A DNA stretch of 64,000 nt, taken from Eonycteris spelaea. Lineage: Eukaryota; Chordata; Mammalia; Chiroptera; Pteropodidae. A program made the position numbers and the translations under genes. The DNA lies in contig PUFA01000105.1 in NCBI GenBank assembly GCA_003508835.1, positions 4,340,001 through 4,404,000 of the forward strand. The letters run 5' to 3'. The number at the start of each line of letters is the position of its first letter. The stretch's first letter is position 1. Below the pieces are notes generated by a model. That model worked only from the letters and a program-made list of their open reading frames with translations. It did not search any database and was not told the DNA's origin. This document shows positions 36,645-46,729 of the stretch, piece by piece.

Positions 36645-38045
36645 TGAATTCTCTTCTTAGACATCTGTGAAGTTAATATCCATAAAGTGTTTTCTAAGAT
36701 AACTTATAGTATTTGAAATCATTGCTACCAGTGTTTTAGAACTACTGAAAACTTACAAATAATTTACACCTTAACTAGTAGCCTGAGTAAATTTATATCC
36801 AAGAGTTATGAATTTATTTGATTATTTTAGTGATATAATCAATGACAGGAATTTATCCCACAAACTTAAATACTAAGTTGTTGCTTATGTGATTACAGAA
36901 TTTTAACATGTGGTAGATATATTATAAAATCTCACACAGTTGAACAAAGAAGGCATTTTGGAAATACAGATTGATTTAAAGTGTATTTTTTTATTTGATT
37001 ACTTCAAGTGTTTTAAAAATCACTCCAACAATAATAACATTACAGACTAGAAATTATTATCCTTTGTCTCAGTACACACAATACACACACACATGCACAA
37101 GAATTGTTTTTAACATCAGATAAAACACTTAAAGATACTTGCAAAGAATATAACATTACAAATTTGTAAAGTAATAGAATAGTATCCCATATTAGAAACT
37201 GATACACTTCAACTATCAAATGAAAATCTAAATATATTGGTATTTCTGAAAACATGTCTTGAGTTTCTCTTTTGCAATTGCATTTGAATCCTAAAGCAAA
37301 AGTTTCTAATATATTCAGGGGTAGTAAATCTATTTTCTCTAAAGTAAAATTCTTTCCTAGCTGGTGAATAAGATGAGTAACCAACCTTGATAATATCATT
37401 TGCAGTCACAAATGCAAGTGTCTATTAAAGAATGAGATGGATTTTCCAGTGTGACTTGTCAACTGGTCTGGAAAACAGCTCTTAAGTACTCTGAAGCCTG
37501 AAAAGACACCTGATATTCACGCTTGTTTTCAGAGCACGTTACCTTGCTGCAGCAGGAAAGGGGGCACAGGTAAAAAGAAGCAACAACCTCGGTTAAAACA
37601 AAACTCAAAAGGAAAAAAAAAAAAAGCTTTTAATTAGCTTTAAAGACATAGGAATCAATTATTATAATTAAAAAGAGTACATTTCATAGCTTGTAGTACT
37701 GAAATATATTACATAGTTTCTTGGACATGCAATTTGAAGATCTGGGCATTAAACTCAGGAAAGAAATAAATAGTATTGCATGATTGAATTCCGAAGAACA
37801 GTGTTTGTTGTTGTTTTATCCTCTGTTTTTTTTTTTTTAAATTAGACTCTGTAATACAAAATTAAGCAACAAGTTTCCAGATATATTATTGTTATCTAGC
37901 TCTTAATAAAACATGGCAAGGATACATAGCACAAGAGAGTTTACCTAAATGATAAGCTGTTTAGCCCAGCCCTTTAACTGGGTATCCAAGAAATGTGTAA
38001 AGGTTTCTAGAAAATGGTACTGCTCAGCAAACATCAAAAATCAGG
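36645..38045. other. Unassigned DNA
   Basis: Holds a 119-codon minus-strand frame (37040-37399) with no recognisable domain, partly over a short CA run near 37075-37092. The 37440-37570 part is less AT-rich and non-repetitive. A-run at 37612-37625 and T-run near 37828-37840. Confidence 0.5.
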
Positions 38046-38049
38046 TTTA

Positions 38050-38287
38050 TCAATCCTAACAAAGAGGAACAAAGCTGGAGGGATCACACTTCCTGATTTC
38101 AAACTTTATTACGAAGCTATTTTGATCAAAACAGTACGGTACAAGGATAAAACAGACACGTAGACAAATGGAACAGAATTGAGAACTCGGAAATAAACTC
38201 ACACAAATACAGTCAACAAATATTTGACAAGAGAGCCAAGAATACTAAATGGGAAAAGGATAGCCTCTTCGGTAAACAGTGCTGGGA

Positions 38288-38339
<52 letters not shown>

Positions 38340-38930
38340 TCAAACAGAACAAAATGAAACTTATAATTGGCAAAATGAAAAGGCAATTTGCAAATGAGAG
38401 AAAAAATTTGCAAACCTTCTATTTGATAAGGTATTAATATCCAAAATACTTTAAAAACTCATAGAATTCAACAGCAAAAAACAAAACAAAACAATCTGAT
38501 TTTAAACAAATGGGTGATTTAAATAGGCATTTTTACAAAAAAGGTATAAAAATGGTCAACAGGTACAGGAAAAATACTTATCATCGCTAATCATCAGGGA
38601 AATGCAAATCAAAACCGCAATGAGATATCACCTTATACCTGTTAGAATGGTTATTATTGAAAAGACAAAAGATAACAAATGCCGACAAGAATGTGGAGAA
38701 AAGGATGTTGGTGGGAATATAAACTGGTAAAGTCATTATGAAAAACAGTATGGAGGTCTAAAAAAATTAAAAATAGAACTACCATATGGTTCAACCACAA
38801 ATCTAGCTATATATCTGAAGTAAATGAAATCACTATCCAAAATAGATATTTACATCCCATGTTTATTGCAATATTATTCACAAAGACATGGGAACAGTCT
38901 AAGTGGATGAATAAAGAAAATGTGGAAGAT
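38050..38930 (+). pseudogene. L1 ORF2p C-terminal remnant, dead
   Basis: This part corresponds to the C-terminal end of L1 ORF2p, downstream of the reverse-transcriptase catalytic region. The reading frame is interrupted by the CA repeat, a deletion and further stops, so no product is expected. The endonuclease and catalytic reverse-transcriptase domains are absent because the copy is 5'-truncated. Confidence 0.8.
38293..38337. repeat. (AC)22 microsatellite inside L1 ORF2 relic
   Basis: A pure AC run of about 45 bases. The L1 ORF2 sequence that normally lies just beyond has a 'tacaccatacacaaaaatca' word, a plausible seed; 'aaatcaaacagaacaaaatg' directly after the repeat fits its continuation. 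Confidence 0.97.
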
Positions 38931-39479
38931 GAGATCTGTATCTATAGCTATCTATAGATGTATATATATACACATATATACACAATAGAATATTATTCAG
39001 CCATAAACAAAGAAGGGAAGCATGCCCTTTGTAACAACATGGATGGACCCTGCAGGCATTATATGCTAGGTGAAAAAAGTCATACAGAGAAACACAATAC
39101 TTAATGTTCTCACATAAGTAATCTAAAAAAGCTGAACTTATAGAATAGAATAGAATGATGGTTGCCAGTGGCTGAGAGATGGGAGATACGGCGAGATTGT
39201 GATCAGAGGTGAAAACTTCCAGCTGTAACATGATTCACTTCTGGGGACCTAATGTACCATGGTGACTGTAATTAATAATACCGTATTATATACTTTAAAA
39301 TTATTGAGAGTAGATCTTAGATGTTATCACCACAAAATAAAAGATAGGTGAGTGGATGGAAGTGTTAACTAATATGATGTAGTATCTATTTTTCAATACA
39401 TACATGTATGAAATTATTACATTGTGTATCTTAAAGTTAGTTATACGTTAATAATATCTCAAAATGATGGAAAAATATC

Positions 39480-40820
39480 AAATTTACATTGCAATATCTT
39501 AATAATTTGAGAGAGAAATATTTAAAATATAATCGCATGAATGATTAAAAATGTTAAAAACATATAATAGAACAAAGATAATCAAGTTAGTAAATATGTA
39601 CTTGAGTCATTCTGATCTCCATAAGTATAGTAGAGAAAGTATTGAGAACATTAGTGATTCTGTTGGAGAACTCATGATAGATTCAAGTGACTTAAAATTC
39701 TCAAAAGATTGTCATGTTTTATGTGTGTCTATGTTTTATGATAATGACATAGGAACTTCAGAGCAGGACATCTTATTAGAAGAATAAATAAAATAGCTAC
39801 TTGTAATTACTTAGTGAAAAAAATGAAATCAAGAAATCACTTGGATTTGTCAAAAATCAGTAATACTGATTGTTAGGTGTTCCTCTTTGAAAGAGCAGCA
39901 TTTTATTAGAAAAGAGAAATATAAAAAATTTAAAGATTTCTTTTTAGCTCTAGGACATTATTAAAGGAATATAATCATTTATCAGTGACATTCATTAGGA
40001 GTAAGTATAGAATTAGACTTAAAGCAAATGATAGACTTGAAATAAATAAGTAACATGTTCTTAAGTAGCCCATTTGTCAAATATAAAGAAACACAAATTT
40101 TATTTTAGGCGTGAATATTGTGTTATATTTTGGATTATTGGTAATTTGAGAAATAACCTGAAAGAATGATTATGCTGGTGTTAAGTTTTAGAAGAGCACT
40201 TTTAGCTTCACAGTTACTTCTCCAGAACAGTGCAAATGAACTGCACAAATAAACAGAGGTTTGAGAGTGTGGAAGCCGGTGTGGACGCTGACTTAGTGAA
40301 GTAAGAGGCAGACCTAGGTTGGACTGAGCCTCTAGCATTTATAATGCAAACAGCCCTCCCGATTACACACGGGAAGAGTCAGACTGTACCTTCAAAATGC
40401 AATAATCACCATCACATTTCAGTTCTCATTTAGCCACCTGTTTTTGATTACTTGGTACTAGCTGTCAATTTACAGCTATTTATATTAATGTCGCAGGTGT
40501 CTCAGCTCTGCTGGAGTCCTTCAGTTGTCACTATGCAAAAGCCCCTGAGTGTTTTCCCTGAAGCTCACTCTAAAGGCAGTTTCAAATCCTTCAGTGCTGA
40601 CGGATACTCATATCTGAACAGACATGCAGCCCAGCTGGGAGCAGATCTTAAGGCCCATTATCAGCATCAAAAACAGTCATTAAAGAGCCAACTAGAACAA
40701 ATACTAAAATATTAAACAGGCTCTTAACTCACTGTTTCTGCTGCACTGGTCACTTTTTTATCCTTGAAGTAACTCCCTTAAAGAATTAGGAACAGCAGTT
40801 AACATCACCTAAGATTTTTA
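39480..40820. other. Unassigned DNA, with a richer segment at 40.2-40.7 kb
   Basis: The first 700 bases are AT-rich and unassigned; a 78-codon frame at 39551-39787 has no domain. From about 40190 to 40715 the sequence is less AT-rich, non-repetitive, and holds an 87-codon plus-strand frame (40452-40715) with no recognised family. Confidence 0.5.
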
Positions 40821-40824
40821 CTGA

Positions 40825-40945
40825 TGTAATTATTTGTTTATTTATCCTCAGCTAAATATGAGAGCAGTTACGTTATCTCTTGCGTTTCACAATGCATCTC
40901 CATCTTCTAAAAGACTGCTCAATAATTATTGAGTAAATAAACATT
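40825..40945 (+). mobile_element. L2 LINE 3' tail, sense
   Basis: 'atttgtttatttatcctcag' and 'gctcaataattattgagtaa' follow the L2 3' end order ('ttatttattgtctgtc', 'gctcaataaatatttgttga'). Confidence 0.6.
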
Positions 40946-40949
40946 ATCT

Positions 40950-41790
40950 CCCATGTTTATCTATGAGATTTTGGTCTCAAATATTATATATGAATGTTTT
41001 AGCATATGTTCTGTACATATAAAATTTAATTTTAAAAACAATTTTAATAACATCAGATGACTATGTATACATTCTACTGTATTTCCTGTTTTGTTTTAGA
41101 ATAATTAGGTAAGTATCCACTAAATAAAACTTAGAACATTTTTATTTATAAAAGACTGGGATACATATTTAGATAACATTTCTTGTTTTCACAATTTATT
41201 TATGGGTGATGCTGGAAATCTATTTAGGCTCACTTCAAGTAAATGGACTGCTTTGGGCCTACAAATATATAATGTCAGTATATTTTGTACAATACTTTGT
41301 TATAAGACATTACTAATAAACTCTGACAATAGTGCTAGCATTTTCCTTTCTCGTTCCCTTTCATTTGTATTTTTAGCAATAAAAAAGGTAAAAAAATATT
41401 CAAGTCAAATGGTTAACATTCCGTGATTTCCATGATGATATGTCAAACATATATGCATTTTATAGATGCAGAGGTATTCATGATTTCTTAGATTCCTTAT
41501 TTAGTGTTCTTCCTTTATGCTGTCTTCTCTCTCTTTGGATAACCTCAGCATCACCTCTGTTGAGTTCCAAAGAATTTTCTTTTCATTTTACAACCTGTTT
41601 TTAAATAAATAATACTTTCCCATAGTTTCAAGTATCGCTTATATTTTAATTAACTCTTAAGTTGAAAATATGTCCTGAGCTTCCCGATCCATATTCCAAA
41701 TACAAGTTGGCACCTGCAAATGAAGATCACACAGTTCTTCTCAGGTTCAAGAGATCCAGAACTGACTCAGGACTGATTCACAAAAACTGT
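40950..41790. other. Unassigned AT-rich DNA
   Basis: A 74-codon plus-strand frame (41202-41426) has no recognisable domain. No transposon was recognised with confidence. Confidence 0.5.
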
Positions 41791-41794
41791 CCTT

Positions 41795-42597
41795 CCTTTT
41801 TCCTTTCTATCTCAAAGAAATGAACACAACATCTACTTGATTATTCAAGTCAGAAAATAAGGAAATATTCTAGATTTGTTTTTAAAATATTATTTCGGCC
41901 TTATTAAATATATTTTCATTATGTCTCCTTATATCTACGCTCACTCTTTATGTTATTTCTTGAAAAACAATTTTTAAAAATCTACGATTTCACATGATCT
42001 CAAATTGTTCCTCAACAGCGTGTTCTCAACACTGCTTTCAGAGTACTCTTTCTAATATTTGAATGGTTATGTAATAGCCTTGCTTAAAGTAACCATCCTA
42101 TTACAGCCCAAACTTTTAAAAGAGCATAGAAGAGTCTCCATAAACAGCTCGTTACCCATCAGACCCCTTCAGTAGCTTGTACCCCAAGGATGACGTACTA
42201 TGTGCAGGAGTAGGAATAGATCTAACCAATTACCATCGCCCCTCATTTCTACTTTTATTCTGTCTCTCTGGAATGATCAATTCTCTTCACAAAATATACC
42301 ACCACCGCAGCCTATTGTGCAGCTCATCTTTATTTCAGTTTCTACATCATCTATGAATTATTCCCTTGTCCTTGCCTGAGACAAAAATCAGTTATCCCCT
42401 CCTCTGAAGTGTCCTCAAGCCTTGCAAATGTATACCATGCTATGATTATCGTAATACCACATTGTATCATAGTGGTTTTTGTATATGTCATAATTTTCCA
42501 CAACCTCTACTATAAGGCATCTTTAGTCTCTGCATTACCTGTCCTTGATGCATGCTAGCTTGAAACAATAAGAATCTGTTGAATGAATTAATGGTCT
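41795..42597 (+). mobile_element. L2 LINE fragment, sense, about 0.8 kb
   Basis: L2 blocks occur in order: 'cagagtactctttctaata', 'tagccttgcttaaagtaacc', 'cttgtccttgcctgagac', and the tail 'aataagaatctgttgaatga'. The tail matches the L2 end 'ataaatgtttgttgaatgaa' and fixes the strand. Confidence 0.75.
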
Positions 42598-42717
42598 TAA
42601 TTGGGCAATGTCCCTTACTATTATTCAAATCACTTAATAGGTTAATAAAGTTAAAAGTCATTAGTTTTTCTGGTTTTCTAAAATATAATTTTTGGCTAAT
42701 GTCTTTAAAACCAGAAG

Positions 42718-42750
<33 letters not shown>

Positions 42751-42788
42751 ATATATTATATATATAACATATATATATATATATATAA
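42718..42788. repeat. (TA)n-rich microsatellite, self-complementary
   Basis: Three TA blocks separated by 'aaaacata' and 'ataaca' words. The isoleucine/tyrosine-rich frames across it on both strands are artefacts. Confidence 0.95.
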
Positions 42789-42789
42789 T

Positions 42790-43695
42790 TTTTATTAATG
42801 GTATAACATACATATACTATTACATGATGCATTAATATGCTATTCATCGTTATATAAGTATAATAGAAATTACTGAATGAATGACATTACTTTAAAAAAT
42901 ATTCCAAAGAGCTCTTAGGTTTTAGAACTAAAATCTTGTGGAAATGCACAATAAAATAAAATACTAGATTGATTTTGAATATATAAGAAAGAAATTTAAC
43001 TTCATTTGATTGTTTTAATCTCAAATATATTATAATGCAACTCTTTGGATTTGGAAATTAAAATAAACATAAAATGATAGCGTTTTAAAATGTTTTAATA
43101 TGATTCATATGTACTTCATAAAAGAACAAAGAGTAACCTTGGAAATTTGAAACTTTCCATTTTATTTTCAAATTTTGTATTATCTCCCCAAAATGACACA
43201 CACAAAAAATGCATTCAGGTGGTGAAAACTGTCAATTTAAAAAGCAAGCAGATGGTGCTTGCATGTCTTATTGGATACACAATATGAGATATGTTTCAAA
43301 GGGGAAAAAATTGACTTAAATGTTCAAATAAGAATTTACAATATGTCCATTGACGAGATATTTGGAAATGTCAAAAAGAAACCAAAATGTGTTTTAATTC
43401 TAAGTCACGGAAATCTCATTGCAACTTCTGGAAATGCGTAAGAATTGTGATTTTCAAATATACTAAACGTCGTAGCAGTTTATTTCTGATAGTGGCCCAT
43501 ATGTTGTCCTAGACCACTTGTCCCTCAAAATGACAATGCAGCATCCTAGTGGAAGAGAGATGAAATGCATATTGATTGATTTTTTTTTTTCTTCAAGATT
43601 TCTTTTAGTCTTTCATATTCTGAGTTCTGAGGTTCACGGTAGAGAGATTGAGAATGACTCTTGCCAAAATATGTTATCAAGAGACACTTCTCATT
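42790..43695. other. Unassigned AT-rich DNA
   Basis: Nothing recognised on either strand. The 128-codon minus-strand frame 43546-43932 starts in the MIR relic that follows and runs across a T-run; it has no domain. Confidence 0.55.
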
Positions 43696-43699
43696 TAAT

Positions 43700-43878
43700 T
43701 TTATGTTATTGAAAGACAAGAGCATCTTGAGTTTAATGCTACTGATATTAATGCCTTCATTTTGTAGACAGAGAATCTCAAGACCAGAGACTTTAAGTAC
43801 CTTCTCTAGGCCACAAAAGAAATGAACAGAGAAGCTAGGATCCTCTTCACTCATAATCAAATACTCTGCCCAGTGAAA
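43700..43878 (-). mobile_element. MIR SINE fragment, antisense
   Basis: 'cttcattttgtagacagag', 'ctttaagtaccttctctagg' and 'agagaagctaggatcctc' follow the complement of the MIR core. Confidence 0.65.
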
Positions 43879-44318
43879 GAATATGCCTGCAAATACGATT
43901 TCATTTTTAATTAAAATCTTTAAGCAGAGCATGGTTTTGTCAAACTAAATGTTATGAACAAAAACAATAAACATTCAAATTTTTAAAAATCCAATTTAGA
44001 TATCTTCACTACTAATTCTTCTACTTATCTTGTAAAATGCATCATAACAGGCAACAAAACCTCTGGAATGAGTTGGCATCATGTTCATTTATTTTTAATA
44101 ACACATTTCAAAGCTATACTAGCTGCTCCATAAGGTCAAAAAATGTGTCTGAAAACAACTGGCAATAGTTTTCTATACAACAATCAAAGACTTTTAGTAA
44201 TCACAAAAGGAATTCTGCTTCTGTGGTATCAAATATTTTCCCCTAAATTAAATCAATATGTATGTTAACTCATCAACCAAAAAGTTCATAGATATTTAGT
44301 CTTTCTTTAGTCAATTAC

Positions 44319-44430
44319 ATATATGTGTGTGTATGTATGTATGTATGTATGTATGTATGTTTATATATTATGTATATGTATCTGTATATATGTGTGTATG
44401 TGTATATATGTATATATATATATATATACA
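44319..44430. repeat. (TGTA)n / (TATG)n compound microsatellite
   Basis: About 110 bases beginning with TG units, then seven or more GTAT units, then TATG/TATA words ending in a (TA)n run. Confidence 0.95.
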
Positions 44431-45224
44431 TTTTTTAAAAACTAACATCATAATTCTGGAATTCTACTAGATTTTTTCTTTCTAGTCATCATTCATCTCA
44501 GGAATGCTTCTGATTCTAGCCTTTCGCTGTTATAAACTTAATTACTGCCTTTCCTTGTGAACAAAATTGCAAAATGTACTTGTTCCTTGTCATTGATGCA
44601 TAGAATCATTTAAGGGAAATTGGCAGGAAGTGTCTCAAATTTTGGCTCCGTGGTTTGAAGGAGCTGCATACGCTTGTGTAAAGGCAGGTGGCAAAGAATG
44701 AATCCCAAACTATATCCATTATGTTCATTTACTTTACCATTTAGAAAGCACAGATGTGAACTGTATAACAACAAGGTGGTTTTATTGCAATCACCTACTG
44801 TTAAGGTCCCTCCTGGCGCAGTAGCCAAACAGATTCTTGTTTCCTTCTCATTTACAAGGTGTTTGTCATTTGATGGTTCCAAACAAAACTGGAAATTATT
44901 TTTCATTCATAAGAAATGCTCAGAACAAGATAATTATGAAGAAAAATCAGTATAAAATTGAATTGCATACTATCATAGTTAATTGTATACATTCGTCATA
45001 ATGTGATTTGTGTTGATTTTCAGCTTGAAAATCTAGTTCTCTCTTGGTTTAGCTTTTGATTTGCTATTGTCTAGGCAGAATTTCTTCTGCTCAATAACAG
45101 TTCTGAAAAAGATTACTTGAGTCTTTTTTCTTTTAGTTTTCGCTCTTAAAATTGAAAATAATAATTCCTATGTTTGCTAATTAAAATTAATATTTTAAAA
45201 AGCTTTAGCTCTTAACTATCAGAA

Positions 45225-45316
45225 CATATATATATATATATACTTATTAGCAAGTATTTATATATATAATATATATTATGTAATACACATATATGTATAC
45301 TGCATACATATATTAT
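45225..45316. repeat. AT-rich simple repeat
   Basis: TA-dinucleotide blocks interspersed with 'ttattagcaag' and 'tacacat' words. Confidence 0.9.
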
Positions 45317-45824
45317 AAGGCGCTTTTTTTCATTAATATAGTAGCCAGAAGTTTTATCATTAGAGAAAAAAAATGAATCTAAAATGCAGCAAGACTCATT
45401 TCTGGAGGTAGAGTCCATTTACCTCCTCCCTCTTATCATCGCTAGTGTGAATGAAGCTTTCTTAACTCTGATTTTTCCTCTTTGGAGGTTCCTTCTCAGA
45501 TATCCTAAATCCACCAACCACCCTACAGAAGTGCAGAGTTCTAAAAGTTCATTCCCTACATCATTTTGCTCTGCACTGGGGACCTGTTGGAGAAAAGGCT
45601 TATATTTTGCCTCTACTTCCACAGACTTTGACATAAAGCTGAGTTTAATAGAATTGGCTTCTGTCAATCGCTAGCCCTAATCAAAATATTTGTCTCTATC
45701 TCTCTGTTGATCTTCTTTTCTGTTTGTGTGCATATTGCATTTATGAAACACTATAAGACTAATAAACCTGTGTTGTACTAATCATATACAATAAATATCA
45801 TGACTACTTAGATAAACTTAGATT

Positions 45825-45995
45825 CAAAATATATACATTTATTGAAACATTCAATAAAATGTATTGAATATCTGTCATTTGCTATATGTAAGTAAACTCT
45901 GGCCTAGGAAGATTAATGACATGTGACTCTACCTGCAGAGAAAGTATAGTCTAGTGGAAGAAATCACAGATTCTAAAATTATCAAATAAGTTTTC
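45825..45995 (-). mobile_element. L2 LINE 3' tail, antisense
   Basis: 'gtattgaatatctgtcattt' with 'gctatatgtaagtaaactct', 'gactctacctgcagag' and 'tatagtctagtggaagaaat' follow the complement of the L2 3' end in the expected order ('tattgagcgcctactatg', 'ggagcttacattctagtg'). Confidence 0.72.
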
Positions 45996-46254
45996 TAAAA
46001 AGCCAATACCTTTTTTTTTTAGTTGAAAAACCTGCCTCCCAAATAAAACACCTTTTTAAAAATTACGAATCTTAATATGATCCCAAAGAACCTATCAAAT
46101 CTTCATCTAACTCTTCACTGTCTTTAATTAAACCTATTTTAAATCAAATGCCATTATTCTAAAATAGGTACAAATATATATTTTTCTATTTGTAAAACAT
46201 TTTTTGCAAATTACTCTTTGAATTCTAATAAGAATCTTTGAAATATTATTGTAT

Positions 46255-46600
46255 TAATCGAAGATTGCTGGGCTGTTGTAATAAATAAACAAAAACATCG
46301 TGATGGTTCAAATATAATAGGCTTTTTTGTTCATATATATATATAAACATGTTTCTGAAGGGGTGATAAATCTCCAAGTGGGACTCAGGGACTCAGGTTT
46401 CTTCTAGCTTATGGCTTCATTATCTTTAGTGCATGATTTATAAGCCCGCTCTTTTCATCTGCATGAGGTCCATGTGGAAAATGAGCATTTGGGGGTCACA
46501 GGCGGCCCTTATAACCATCACCTAGAATTACCACATATCACTCCTGTTCATTTTCCATTGCCTAAATCTCTGTCATTCAATTACATCCCACTATGGGACA
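46255..46600. repeat. Ancient interspersed repeat, same family as 2.6 kb
   Basis: 'tgatggttcaaatataatag' near the start, then 'ctcagggactcaggtttctt' and 'ctagcttatggcttc', fit a recalled old repeat with 'atggtggttcaaactgc', 'tcagggacccaggctcc' and 'atcttgtggctctgcc'. The stretch at 2585-2805 shares the later part of this order. A TA-rich block lies at 46333-46345. Family name uncertain. Confidence 0.42.
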
Positions 46601-46705
46601 CATTTAAAAATGCACATCCCTGTTAATCAGGGGAAAAAAGGATGGGTTGCTAAATATCTATTCATTATGTCTCAATGACCTGTTTTTCAATTAAAATTAG
46701 CGTGC

Positions 46706-46729
46706 ATGTATGTGTGTGTGTGTGTGTGC
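46706..46729. repeat. (GT)n microsatellite
   Basis: About ten TG units following a 'gcatgtatg' word. Confidence 0.92.

Larger units (their letters stand above)
38050..39475 (+). mobile_element. L1 3'-end fragment (L1MA/L1MB-like), sense, internally deleted
   Basis: Starts within L1 ORF2 with 'caaagctggagggatcacac' and proceeds through 'gacaaatggaacagaattg' and 'gacaagagagccaagaatac'. After the CA repeat it continues with 'aatgcaaatcaaaaccgcaa', 'cagccataaacaaagaaggg' and 'tgatggttgccagtggctg' in the 3'UTR, to about 39475. About 200-250 bases of the expected ORF2 between 'gctgggaa' and 'aaaatgaaaaggcaa' are missing, where a CA repeat now sits. Similarity to recalled L1M consensus is good, making this the least decayed LINE in the window. 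It is 5'-truncated, as is usual. Confidence 0.95.
43880..45820. other. Unassigned DNA with two AT/TG microsatellites
   Basis: Apart from the simple repeats listed separately, nothing was recognised. Two segments are open in both directions without a known family: 44610-44955 and 45384-45674. They are noted in the findings or the rejected list. Confidence 0.5.

Noticed and set aside
37040..37399. 119-codon minus-strand frame
   Set aside because: No domain, runs through a CA stretch, and the sequence is ordinary AT-rich DNA.
43546..43932. 128-codon minus-strand frame, the longest in the window
   Set aside because: It overlaps an antisense MIR and a T-run, and has no recognisable domain.
45384..45674. 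Overlapping 96-codon (+) and 82-codon (-) frames
   Set aside because: Open on both strands but without recognisable domain, start context or splice structure; probably chance.
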